Source: Smittium culicis
Lineage: Eukaryota > Kickxellomycota > Harpellomycetes > Harpellales > Legeriomycetaceae
Assembly: GCA_001970855.1 (NCBI GenBank)
Contig: LSSN01002279.1
Span: 1-31,116 of the forward strand
Reading direction: 5' to 3'
Length of the DNA: 31,116 bases
Shown: in pieces, positions 1-11,101 of the stretch
Layout: every line of letters begins with the position of its first letter
Position numbering within the stretch: position 1 is the first letter of the stretch
Made by a program: the position numbers and the translations under genes
Notes under the pieces: generated by a model
Seen by the model: the letters and a program-made list of their open reading frames with translations, nothing else
The model's database searches: none
What the model was told of the DNA's origin: nothing

Positions 1-1
1 G

Positions 2-997
2 GTTAAGCGCGCAAGGTATCAGGAAGCAGGATTAGATGACCAGGTCATCAATTTGATGCTCGACAACACTCGAGTTAAGACCAAGCAGAAGAAATATCTG
101 AACCCGAAGACCAAGTTCCTACAGTGGCTATCGACTTCCGCAATTGCCATTGAAATCGTAACAGTTGTTGACGATATTAATTATCTGGAGCAGCAGCGGA
201 AAGCACTAAACTGGAGACTCGGAACAGTCAAGAACTAAAAGTCCGCCATTCTTGACATAACCAGTGATTGGGCTTCTTTCAGTAATGATCCACTAATGAA
301 AGAGTATCTCAAACAACTATCTTCCTCGAACATCAGATCCTTTGACTATCCGCTTTACGACATCAGTCCAATCATTGATCACATCAGGAAACTTGGGCAT
401 AAATCCAGAACGTCAAAGTATGACTTGACAACAAAACTATGCTGGCCCATCGCCATCTGCGGCTTTCTCAGATCAAGCGACATCGAGAGGATTGATGACA
501 GCAAGACATCAGTGACAAAGGAATACATCAAGTTTATCATTGTAGGACCAAAGGAGAAACGGAATGGAACTCCAATCGAAAAGGTTTCTATAATTCATGC
601 ACACTCTGACAAGAAACTTTGTCCAGTTGAAACTTATAAGTCCTACAAACAACGAATTGCGGTTACATCATGCGTAAAACCCCATCCTTTACTCGATGGA
701 CATTCCATATCATATCTCATCAGGAGTCTCAAGGACCACAGTACTAACATTGGAGCACAGCGTATCAGCAAGCACATTAACAAACGTATGTCGCTTATAC
801 CATTACCGCCAAACGCTAAAGTGACAAAGGCAAGAGCACTTGGATCCACTCGTGCTACTTCATCGGGAGCAACATACGATGATGTAATTACTCAAGGATT
901 TTGGGCAAGTAGAGGAATATTTGATACGTACTATCAGTTATCTCGCAGAACAAGGGAAAATTTGACTAAACATGTATTAAACTCTGAAGCAACATAA
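2..997 (+). pseudogene. DIRS-type tyrosine recombinase (3' part of a retroelement, one internal stop)
   Basis: The frame is open from the first bases of the window and runs to the stop at 995-997, interrupted only by an in-frame TAA at 236-238. Reading resumes in the same frame without an indel, so this is one decayed gene rather than two. The first part carries a lysine-rich stretch ending in KYLNPKTKFLQWL, typical of the SAM-like DNA-binding half of fungal DIRS recombinases. The second part has the catalytic-domain landmarks: an arginine box LRSSDIERI (about 466-492), an LGSTRATSSGA box (about 838-870), a GFWASRGIF segment and a terminal tyrosine pair FDTYY followed by LSRRTRE. These elements cut and rejoin DNA as circles instead of using a DDE integrase. 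The reverse transcriptase part would lie to the left, outside the window. The stop codon lies inside the first repeat arm. The family call is firm; activity is doubtful unless the stop is read through or is an assembly error. Confidence 0.82.
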
Positions 998-1086
998 TTG
1001 TATCTGGCCAATGAAGCATAATAATATGTTTAGTTGAATGTAATGAAAACTTATTATTATTATGCGAATGGCCAGATACAATTATG
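993..1086. repeat. Hairpin-forming inverted repeat directly after the recombinase
   Basis: The left arm (993-1025, starting CATAATTGTATCTGGCCA) and the right arm (about 1052-1086, ending TGGCCAGATACAATTATG) are reverse complements apart from a small mismatch/indel near the middle. A loop of about 26 bases separates them. The arm begins two bases before the recombinase stop codon, so the repeat supplies the stop. This position and form suit the terminal or internal complementary repeats of DIRS-type elements. The left end of the element is outside the window, so I cannot say which repeat class it is. Confidence 0.8.
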
Positions 1087-1455
1087 TCCACCCATTCCCG
1101 CCCTGACCTAGCTCAACGATGGTAAGGAATCCAAGAAAACAGGAAGATCAGACGGTTTATATACTTTATTTTCATTTTGTTTTTCTTTAAGAAAAAATTT
1201 TCATACTTTTAACCCTTACATTTTCAAAGAAATTTTAGTACTGAACTTGAAATTTCTAGATTATTCTTGAAATTCAATTTCAGATAACGAAATTTCGAAC
1301 ATTTTGGAACATTTGAAAAATTTCTAAGGGTTAAAGTATTAGCATCTAGGAAAGATTTTCGAAATTAAATAAAGATTAGGTAACACACATAATTGTATCT
1401 GGCCAATGAAGCATAATAATAATAAGTTTTCATTACATTCAACTAAACATATTAT
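1018..1455. mobile_element. Fold-back structure: about 69-bp inverted repeats around a 301-bp core
   Basis: The segment 1018-1086 recurs in reverse complement at 1388-1455. By eye they are near-identical, differing only where one copy reads GCGAATGGCC and the other corresponds to GCTTCATTGGCC. The 1388 copy keeps the same ATGAAGC version as the arm at 993. The core (1087-1387) is non-coding. Either this is the downstream end region of the DIRS element (internal complementary region plus terminal repeat) or a separate fold-back element. I see no clear target-site duplication. The nested element at 1213-1330 sits in the core. Confidence 0.7.
1213..1330. mobile_element. Small TTAA-flanked inverted-repeat element (piggyBac-like MITE candidate)
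   Basis: The 118-bp unit begins CCCTTA and ends TAAGGG, and is flanked on both sides by TTAA (1209-1212 and 1331-1334). The inner ends stay similar: the left end reads on as CATTTTCAAAGAAATTTT, and the right end, reverse complemented, as GAAATTTTTCAAATG. A TTAA target duplication and a CCC start are the hallmarks of piggyBac-type elements. The symmetry continues a few bases beyond TTAA (ATACT on the left, AGTAT on the right), so a plain longer inverted repeat is also possible. There is no coding capacity. Confidence 0.45.
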
Positions 1456-4400
1456 AATCATGTGTAGATTACTAGCGCAAAATAAATTTTTACTTATCCC
1501 AAAAATTTCAATTATGAGCTACTGAAAATTTCCCATAAATCATGATACTTAAGCTGCGGTGCTAATGATAAAATTGAAATTAAATAGATTCGAAAAAATC
1601 TAAATAAAACATCTAGTTAAACTGAATTTAATAAATACTAGACACGATAGTGATTTAATTCGGAAATATAATTCGAATTAACTATGCGGATCCTCTTACC
1701 CAAAACAGATTCGATCATAAAATAGATAAAAGTGAAGTTTTTGGTATATTATTATCTTCTTGAAAGAACTTCAAGTATAAGGAATATAATAAAATCCTTC
1801 TAATTATTGCTGAACGATTTATCAAGGTTATAAAAGATGTAGAGAGTTAAAGTAAGCAATAAAATAAAAAAACCAAAGAAATCAATTCAAAAATGGCAGC
1901 AGTACGAAAGTAAAAATTTACTCACAGAGCCTTAAAATCCACAATTTTATAATTACTGAATCCATTCCTGAGGCTTTAAGATCGATCAATTAAGAAAAAA
2001 TCAAGCCCGATTTTTAGGACATGAAAAATAGAAAGAGCTTGAACAGAATAAAAAAAATTACTAAGCTAATTAGAATATTACTGAGCCATATATCACCTTC
2101 GTTATAAAAAATATCTAATATAATCAAGACATTGATAAAGTAGAGAAGGTATTCATACAATGATTTCTGAACCCAAAATAAATATAAATTCTAAATAATT
2201 TGAATAAAAAAATCTTACTAATATTAATATAGAATATGAGGTGATCAAATTTAATATTAAATATTAATAATCATAATCGATACATACTGATCTATAAAAC
2301 TTTTTAAGAAATGAAAGATTTACAGCGCTTAATAAAAGATCATATTTATTTTTTTAACTAAGAAGATGCTAGAAAATTTTGCATAAAATTTTCATGATTC
2401 TGCTAATTCTATTTACAGTCCTTAATAATAACAATGGTCTTATATATGTATTAAAATTAATAAATCGATAGAATAAGTATCTATACAGAATTTAAATATC
2501 AAGTCACTATTATCACTATAAATAATCTTCTTAAGAAAGCGAAAATGACCTCATAAACAAAAAGAATACACTTATATAAATTTTAGTTAACATGAATAAA
2601 AAAAATTCTTGAGATTATCCTTTAAAAAAACACAGTATAAATTCTGAGTATTCCATGTTGAGATTATATTAGTTCAAAAATAATCTAAATCAATTCCCGG
2701 GATAATTATTTTATATACTATAATCCAGGTAAACAGAATCTACTATAAAAAAATCAAAATTAATGTGTTTTAGATTATGAAGATAGTATACTCAAAAATG
2801 ATCTGTGTCTAATTATTTATCGAAAGCCAGATATAATAAATTCACCAAAAGGTATGCAAATCAAATATATGAATAACTGGAAATAAATTAATGGATTTTA
2901 GTTTATTAATCAATCATTCGAAATTTCCGACTAAAAAAACTCATAATTATACGGGTGGTATACATATTAAAGTAAATTTTACAGCTTTATAAGGATAGCG
3001 CACATTAATCATAGATTAAATATAGCTTGATAGATAAATATTAGAATGATTTTAAAAAGAAAAAAGAAAAAGGCACTAGATTAATTGTATAGTTATGAAT
3101 AAATAGCCATTATAACAGAGCACGCTATTATTAATTTAATCATTAAAAATAATAACCGGAGAACTTAAATTCCTCGTATGCATTGTAGAAAATCTAAATA
3201 TGAATATTTACTGACATGTGCAGTAATTATTATGGAATTAATGAGGTTCAGAGATTCCAATAATTTTTTGATCGAATATAAAGAAAAAATGAAGTTTAAA
3301 TTCCAAGGATCTAAATTCTAAGTAAGTATCACTTTGATATCCAATATTAGCTGTGACTGCCGAATCGATTATTCATACAATACTATATCACTGCCATATA
3401 AATTTTTATTTTTATGATAGATCTACAACATCTAAAACTGTTGTAAGTAGTTTTGAGATCGGTAATAACTTTATATAAACTTTAACAAACCAAAATCGTC
3501 GAATGTGTGATAGTAATTAGCATTGTAGATTCTTGCCACGCATAATTGTAAATTCAAAATGAGATATCGTAAAAATAAATCCGAGAAAACCAAAGTTACT
3601 TATATACAATGCGGTTTATGATTGTTTGCGACGGCAAACGTCATAAATAAATAAAATTTAGAAATAGTACATCGATGCTAAATTGGCCTATAAAAAATTA
3701 CAGCTTTTCAATTAATATTAACTATAAAAGTGTACTTTTTATACGCTGATATATAATTATATTAATAATTACTAATATTCTTAGAAAAAGATATTTAAAA
3801 ACATTAATTCATATTAGGATATTGAAGATATGATTCTCAGATCATACATAATTATAACCAAAATTCACAAGATATCCGGAATTAATTGATACAATTATAT
3901 AATGCAAATCTAGATAATCGCCTTTAACGAGAGAATAAAATGTGCTGAGATCGACTGCGTAGGTGATAATAGGCATCTTTTAGAGAAAAATAATCTCTTT
4001 AATTACATAATTTACTATATTTAAGTATCACACTAGTTATGATGAACCCATAAGATTAATTAAAACAAAAATAAACTTTCTTGCCGAACAGAAAATAACA
4101 TAAAAATGAAAAAAAAACTAAATTGAAAAATTATGGTCCATAATTGTTCATCATTATTAAATCTAGATGAAATAGTATAGATATATATACGGAGCCATAA
4201 TTAAAAAAATTATGAGAGATATATTTGATGATAATATTAAACAGTAAACTAACAGACTTATATATATAACCTTGTTATAAATTAATCAAAATTTGGGATC
4301 CGATATAATGTTAATTGGATATAAAATCAATCCTAAAATTTGACGGTGCTATCGATTAGATGATTCATAGGATCAATATATATAAATAATAATAAAAAAA

Positions 4401-7400
4401 TCACACTTATTAGTTATAATTTAATAGCAAGTACTCTAGTAAGCAAGCAAAAAAAAATTAAATTCTTCTAATATGAATAAAATTCAAGATTTAAATATAT
4501 TTCAGAAGAATGCTCATTTATGATTAATACAATTAAGATTTTCAAAATATGAATGGAAGCATAAACTCTACCAAAGCCTAAAAAAGTTGATTTAATAATC
4601 TTTTAGAAATATTAATACGTATTAAATAATAAAAAAAAAATCCACGATCAGTGAACATAAAATATATTACATTTAAAAATAAATAAACCCTGTTTCAATG
4701 ACTTAAAATACAAAAATTGGTATCTAAAATTAACAGTCTAGAATATAGCTTCAATAACATAAATATTTTAAAAGCCTTAGAAATAAATCGTATTTGGTTC
4801 AGCTATTCTATTTTTTTTCAATGTATTTAATTTCGAGGAATACTAATAGCAACACTAAAAAGCTATTTTTAATTTGAATTAAATCGAAATATATTATTTA
4901 TTGTGATGTCATTAAAACTAATATAACTCTTTAACGAGAGAAAAATAATATTATAGATGAGAGGAGATAGATATCTTGCAAATTATTTTTAATTATCTTG
5001 TGCAAAAAATAGGTAATGGTAAACATCAGCTAGATGTAGCTAATTATAAATATATGGAAGTGAAATAATTTGGATACTGATTTTCATAAAATATATAGAT
5101 CGCAAAAAAAAAACGAAAATAAAATAAATTAAACTCTTTCAATCTGTTCAAAATTATAAATCTGAACAAATTCAATTTTTAACCAATTTTTGATAAACAA
5201 TCTATTTATTTATGAATGTGAAAACGAAAGTATTTAAATAATTGAAGAAAATATTAGGAGTAAAATTGCAAATTAATTATTTAAAATAAAAACCACCCAG
5301 ATAACAAAGAAAAAAAGATTTATCGAATATACCACAAAGAAATATCAAAATTTTTGAGTACAAAACAAATAGCTAGAATACCAAGAAACATATATTTACC
5401 GAAAAAACCATTAATATAAGAAAGATTAAAGATTATAAAAAAATTAATAAATAGAAATAAAAGAAGAACAGTCATCAAATACCTCGAAAAAACTTTAAAT
5501 CATGAAAGATATTCTTAGACAGTATATTTCATGAAAATAGGGCAATAAAAAACAGTAAAAAGACAATAGGAAAATTGGTACCGTAAAAAATACTTTAAAA
5601 ACTTTTATAAGAGTCAAATTTTAAGATACCCATATCTAACAATATATCTATACGTACAGTATTGAGAAATTTTATTCTTTGCTTAAATTTAAACTTTTTA
5701 AATAAGCTCTAACCAAATTTTTATCAAACTTCTTACTTTTCTTAAATATCTTTTATATATTATCAATTTCACATTATAAATTTGAACAAAAACCTAAAAA
5801 AATGATATTAAATCTACAAAACATCAAAATAACAAAAAAACTAAAAAAGACAAAAAGACAAATAAAAAATCACAAAAAATTATAAATATCCTTTAACCTT
5901 TAATCAAAATCACGAATTAAGAAAAATTTAAAAGACCAGAATCCCAAGAATCCTCTGAGTTCCTTACTAATTCTGCAGAGCCGAAATTTTATAAGAAAAA
6001 AGGGCCCGCAGAAAAAATAAACCCTCCGCAAATAATTTATATCAATGTAAAATTTTCAAGTTACTTATCAATTGTGAATAAATTTAATTCATAATCCTAA
6101 TAATGACATATTAAATCTGTGCTGTTAGAGATAGGCCGCTTTTAGCATTTTTATGAAAAAAATTTTGCTTGAAAAACGCTATATTCTGAATTATATTGGA
6201 TCGAGACAAAATTATAAAGTAATTAAGATTATAGTACTTATTGTAATATATCTTAAATCTAATAATTCAAAGTTTATTGATCATTTAAAATAATCATAAA
6301 AAATATGGTTTTTAAAATAAAAGAAAATAATAGAAAATACTAGTCTTTATATAGTTTTCTTTAGCTATAAAATTAATTAGTTAATATAAAGCATGACTTA
6401 CTTTATGTGTAAGTTTTGGTTTGACTTAGTACAGCGTATATTAAACTGCCGTTTTTAAATATAAAATAATATAACTAAATTGTTTCATATATAAAGTATT
6501 AGTATATACATTAATGTTATATTACTTTAATATATTTAAGTTTGTTGTAAAATATGCAAAGCTTATTAGAAATTAATTGTGTGACATAAAAATATTATTT
6601 TTTTTTAAAAATAATAAATAAAATAATTTAAAATTGTAAGTTATAGCTGAATATACTTTAAAATATATTTTATTGTACTTTGAGTCATCAGAACATAGTT
6701 AAAATAAAAAATTCGCTAACAGCTGTCTTTTTAGATAAAAATATCAAAAAGCCCCTTTTATAATTTATAACTCCTGTTTATATTGTGATATAAATTTAAA
6801 ATTATATAAAAAGTTAGTAGTTTTCATTGAATTAATTACTAAATATTATTAAAAATTACTCGATTATAGGTCTAAAAACATTCATATAATTCGAAACTTC
6901 CGAATGGCAAATATTTTTAGGTTGAATTTTTACCACAGCAGCAAATTATGGCAAAAAAATTCCTAATTAATATACTTAATATTTATAAGCATAAATTTAA
7001 TATTTAATCTAACCCTAAAAAAAGTAAGTTATGTATAAATTCCACAAAAAAAAAAACACCTTTCTTAATTTCAATTTTCAAAAAACTTTAATAAAACTAG
7101 GTGACTAAAATAATAGCGATAATACATTTTAATGTATATCTCAAACAGCTTTACTAATAAAACATTCCACTCTTTTCAAAATTTTCAACAATAAATACTT
7201 ATTATAATTTAAATGTATGATTTTATTGATCATATTATTTTTCATGAAATGAATTAGAGCCTGTAAATTAGTTTAAAAAAACATCAATTAATAATTAAAA
7301 TTTTAATCATCGAATAACTATACTTAACAAGCATTAATTTATTTAATCATCAACTTGAACTTGCAAAAAAAAACTTTTTTATCCTAAACTACAATACTAC

Positions 7401-8045
7401 AATCGATGGATTACAAATTTAAATTTATTTTATATTTTTTTCAATTCGCATTAATATCTCGAATTTTTTTTGAACGTATAGATATAAATACATATAACCA
7501 TATTTATCTTATCTTAAAATTAAATACATTCATTACACGTGATAATATCTAATTATTTGTATCGTGTTACTATAGAGTTTCTAGAGTATTTACATTTAGA
7601 AATCTCAGCTCAATATTATTACGACTGATCCAAGGTAAAAAAAAAATGTTTTGTTTCAATCTAGTTGATTCAAATTATTTCAAAGAAATTATCAAGTCAT
7701 AACTACCAGTTTTAAACAATTCTAAAGCTATTTTAACAACATAATGCTTGAAAACATAATATTAAAACATGCATTTCAAACTACAATTCTAATTTAAATT
7801 ATTTTGACACATACAATATCTATATTTATATAAATCAATATAGTCTGTATATAGATAAATTCAAACCGACTTTTAAAATTATTTATTTAAAATATTTATG
7901 ATTAAACTCGTGCTTTGTGTTTATTTTTTATCACTGAATTTTAATTGAATCGATAACAACAATAAAAAATAATTGGGAAATTAAACCATAAAATAGTAAA
8001 GTTGGTGCACAGCATAAAAAAACTAATGTTCTAATACAAAAAAAA
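1456..8045. other. Gene-free, strongly AT-rich block
   Basis: About 6.6 kb shows no intact gene in any frame and is dense in TAA/TTA triplets and A/T runs on both strands. Between about 5080 and 6050 the + strand is markedly A-rich, as in decayed retroelement coding sequence. Small hairpins occur, for example AATTATGG-T-CCATAATT at 4129-4145 and GTTTGC-GACG-GCAAAC near 3625. No tRNA boxes, satellite array or CRISPR-like array was seen. I interpret the block as an AT-rich isochore of degraded repeats; the cause of the decay cannot be read by eye. Confidence 0.6.
5921..6094 (+). pseudogene. Possible decayed coding fragment (58 codons, GC-richer)
   Basis: Between two in-frame stops lies a stretch with ordinary amino-acid composition, containing RPESQESSEFL, SAEPKFYKKKGPAEK and NPPQIIYINVKF. 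Its base composition is clearly richer in G+C than the flanks. It has no in-frame ATG and no clear family. The A-rich sequence just upstream reads like broken coding DNA in several frames, which fits a degraded retroelement or gene remnant. The function is unknown, and this may be chance. Confidence 0.25.
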
Positions 8046-8480
8046 CCCTCTGCTCATCTATAGGCTGAGTACCTTATGGGAAATGGCACCAATTTGCCAA
8101 CCGAAAGAATTTCATATTAATTGCTTCAATTATGCTATATGATTAAAGTTACAAGCAGTCATGGAATTAAGCTCGCATCAAAAAAAATTCTAATTCGTGG
8201 AGATCACTGTTTTCCTAGCCAGAGATATATTCTAACAGGATATGTAAAAAATAGGCACCTATCCAAAGTTGGGAATGACCGACTTGGCACTCCCTCAATA
8301 AGATACTGAACGGCTGAGATCCGTATTGCAGTCGAACGCTGAGCTTGTGCACAGAGATTGTCTCGGGCTGTGCTAAACGGATCGGTTTCTTTTGTTTCTA
8401 GATTTTCTCCCTCTGGAATCACTGTCCTCCGAATCACTAATCGTTGCCTTCACTATCCCCGACCAAATATTGTGTAACGC
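8046..8480 (-). pseudogene. GC-richer island, probable degraded coding fragment of unknown origin
   Basis: This stretch stands out from the surrounding AT-rich DNA. On the minus strand one frame (8437-8204) is open for 77 codons with a protein-like segment, QYLIEGVPSRSFPTLDRC. A neighbouring minus frame reads a Ser/Asp/Arg-rich segment, SDSEDSDSRGRKSRNKR. Stops and frame changes break both, as in a pseudogene or transposon remnant. No tRNA or 5S promoter boxes were found. I do not recognise the family. Confidence 0.3.
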
Positions 8481-8497
8481 CGTGTGAAATTTTAGTA

Positions 8498-8521
8498 TAG
8501 TGTACTTAGAAAAGTACACTA
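8498..8521. repeat. Perfect 10-bp hairpin
   Basis: TAGTGTACTT (8498-8507) and AAGTACACTA (8512-8521) are perfect reverse complements around the loop AGAA. It lies next to the GC-richer island and directly before a second inverted repeat, so the three may belong to one degraded element. Confidence 0.7.
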
Positions 8522-8527
8522 CTTAAG

Positions 8528-8563
8528 CCCCTAAATAACGGCAAGGCATTTCACTCTTAGGGG
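8528..8563. repeat. Inverted repeat CCCCTAA / TTAGGGG
   Basis: CCCCTAA (8528-8534) pairs with TTAGGGG (8557-8563) around a 22-base loop. The outer flanks are partly symmetrical, TTAAG on the left and TTGAA on the right. The layout resembles the TTAA-flanked units at 1213 and 9630, but the ends do not match well enough to call a transposon. Confidence 0.45.
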
Positions 8564-8568
8564 TTGAA

Positions 8569-9629
8569 TAACTAAGTTGTACTATAAAATATTCTGAAGC
8601 TCCTTTTAAAGTTGAATTTACGATAAAATTTCCACATTGTACCTTATGCTAATTTTTTTAGTATAATAGTATAATTAGAGTGTATATTTAATCAATTGAT
8701 ACGGCTGTCATATCTTTCTTACTATAAGCTCTATATTTGGATAATAAGATAAATATAAATAAATTATCATTTGTAATGAGCACAAGTATCAAGCAAATAA
8801 TTTTTTTCATTTTTATCTAAAGTTAAATTCCAAAGATGCACTCATTTTTAGTGTAATTTAACTCTTTAAAGAGTTAACACTTCAAAAAAACAAAAATAGC
8901 AACTAACTTAGCCACGAATTTTTATAATGCATTTCTATACTAACTTGAGTTAAAATTTCCAATAAAATGTTGAGACTAGTTTTAACTAATAAGTTTGTTA
9001 GTTTGTTTACTAGATAAAAAATTTCAGATGCCTATCAAAGGATTTAAATAAGCTTCAACTTATTTATTTTTTAATTTTAGACAAGTAAAAAAATGATTAA
9101 ATTCGACTAGAAAATGGGATTATTTAGCCGACTTTTTTGTAGTTTAAAGGTTTTAAGTGTAGAGGATTTGAAATATCGATTTTTTAATATAATTGCACTA
9201 ATACATCTTGTAAATATCAAAATCAAATCATTTATTAATAATTTGTTTAAAGTGTTTTAAAACACAAAAAAATAATAAAAAAATTATTGTAAAACCTCTA
9301 AAGAAAAATTGAGCAAATTCGCTACATTTTAACGGACATTATAAAATTTAAGCTTTTCCAATACGCAAATAATCAGTATTCAACACACATATTTGTATTT
9401 TGATATTGTATAATCCATAAACAGAAATACATATTTTTTTAGTGTAAAATTTATATATTTTTACAACTAAATTAATTACTAATAAAGCAAAAAAGTGTCT
9501 AATTTCAAAAAAATTCACAATAACTTAGATATAAGCTCAAATTTTATCGGAATATACAGTATTAAAATACAAGAGATCTATAATAAAAAGCTTAAGTTCG
9601 AAGAAATATTTTTACATAAAAATTATTAA
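8569..9629. other. AT-rich intergenic stretch without recognisable genes
   Basis: No open frame, RNA gene or clear repeat is visible. It is mostly A/T runs, with TTAA-rich patches such as AACTCTTTAAAGAGTTAA near 8860, a short palindrome. Confidence 0.6.
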
Positions 9630-9721
9630 CCCTCCAAGCCCTGTCTTTTTCAAGTTTCAAATGATAAAGTATGCATTTAATAATTCAAATGCATAATTAA
9701 TGCATTCCAGGACTTGGAGGG
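9630..9721. mobile_element. 92-bp MITE-like inverted-repeat element
   Basis: The left end CCCTCCAAGCCCTG (9630-9643) and the right end CAGGACTTGGAGGG (9708-9721) are 14-bp inverted repeats with one mismatch. The left flank is TTAA (9626-9629) and the right flank is CTAA (9722-9725), so a TTAA target duplication with one change is plausible. The interior holds a second dyad built on ATGCATTTAATAATTCAAATGCAT. There is no coding capacity. The CCC start and TTAA flank again suggest a piggyBac-type non-autonomous element. The alternative is a structured RNA or regulatory hairpin. Confidence 0.55.
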
Positions 9722-9725
9722 CTAA

Positions 9726-11101
9726 ATATAGATAAACTTCTAAGATGCATTTCTCCTGTAGTTATTGGCTTAGAAGCATAATCTTTAATTCTAAATTGTG
9801 TTTAATTGAAGATTGCATTGACACATCTATATTGATTAGGATTTTTTTTAAAAGTTAGCTACTCATACGAAAAAATTAAATTTATAGTATTTTTAAACTA
9901 AAATTTAATGCTTTAACTCTTCTAGAATTCTAATTTTTTTCTATTTCGCCATTCATACAATGATATAGATAAATAAAAGCAGCATGCCATATTAAATATT
10001 TTTTTTATTACTGCATAATTTTTATTCTTTTTGTTGCATCAATAAAATGTCAAAGCTATTAAAAATTTGTATAAGTATACTCCAAATGAAAAAACGATTT
10101 TCAGAAATTTACTGAGCTTAATAACACTCGTATTAATGACAGTCGCAGTGAAATTATTTATGGTTGATAAGTTTAACACTTGTGTAACCAATACACTTAG
10201 ATTTATTTAATCTTCATATTTGGATAAATGAAGTTGCTAAAATTAGTAATTGTATGCATTAAGGCTGATAGTAAATAAACTGAATCATATTATAATAATT
10301 TATCACTTATATATTAGATTTGATAATTTTAGTAGATCAAAAAAGAAATCTGCTCTTCAAAACGATAAATATCACTATCAATTTATGAAATGCCTTAGCA
10401 TGTAACATAATTACCAGTTTTAATGCTAAACATGTATAGAATAAAAATCTATCGATATATGGACTAAGATATGAACAAAAAATAAGTATGAATCAGCTTA
10501 AAAGCTATAATATAATTTAATTAAAAATCGTACAGACATAACAATTGAGTTTGAGTTTTTTTTTCTCTCACCATATTATTATATATTTGTGCATATTATA
10601 TTAAAGCATTAACATTTGGTGCAGCAATAGTATAGTAATTATGATGGATAATCCCATACAAATAAGTAATTTATTTAATTTCAAATTGAAAGCAAGTATT
10701 TTGCTTATATTTTATCTTTTTTTTATTCTTTAAATTATTTTTTGTGTGTTTATATTTTAATTTAATTCTATAGCCTTGATTGTATATCTAAACTTTTATT
10801 AGAACTTAAATTGTTTATAGTATGCAAAATGCTTTAAAATCAAATTATTCTCTAAGCAAATGTCAAATATTTGTGCTTTATGCAAAAATTTCAATAAAGG
10901 CGAATCCTGTATTAATGTAAAAGCAGCTAAGGTTTTGAATTTCATGATAGAAATTGAAATACAATTAAAATCGATGTTTTTCATTTCTATAAATAACCGC
11001 CTAAATCCCATGAATAAATGAAAGTATCAATTAAAACTTGAGTATAGAACAGATATTTAGTTACTAATTTGAAGAGTCTAATAATAAAAAAAGTACAAAA
11101 A
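9726..11101. other. AT-rich region upstream of the L-domain protein gene
   Basis: No gene is recognised. The minus-strand open stretches near 10799-11220 have no family signal, and part of them lies opposite the signal-peptide region of the downstream gene. The last few hundred bases presumably contain the promoter of the gene starting at 11102, but the AT-richness makes any TATA-like site meaningless by eye. Confidence 0.5.

Noticed and set aside
5120..5800. Possible diverged duplication (similar words ATTATAAATCTGAACAAA and ATTATAAATTTGAACAAA, with ACCAATTTTTG versus ACCAAATTTTT)
   Set aside because: Similarity is limited to short AT-rich words that occur by chance at this composition; a dot plot would be needed.
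8121..8309. Plus-strand 62-codon frame in the GC-richer island
   Set aside because: It starts without support and overlaps a more protein-like minus-strand remnant; no family is recognised.
8280..8400. Possible tRNA or 5S rRNA gene in the GC-richer island
   Set aside because: No A-box/B-box pair, cloverleaf or 5S internal control region could be found on either strand.
8528..8563. CCCCTAA/TTAGGGG as telomere-like repeat
   Set aside because: There is only one unit in each orientation and no tandem array, so it is treated as an ordinary inverted repeat.
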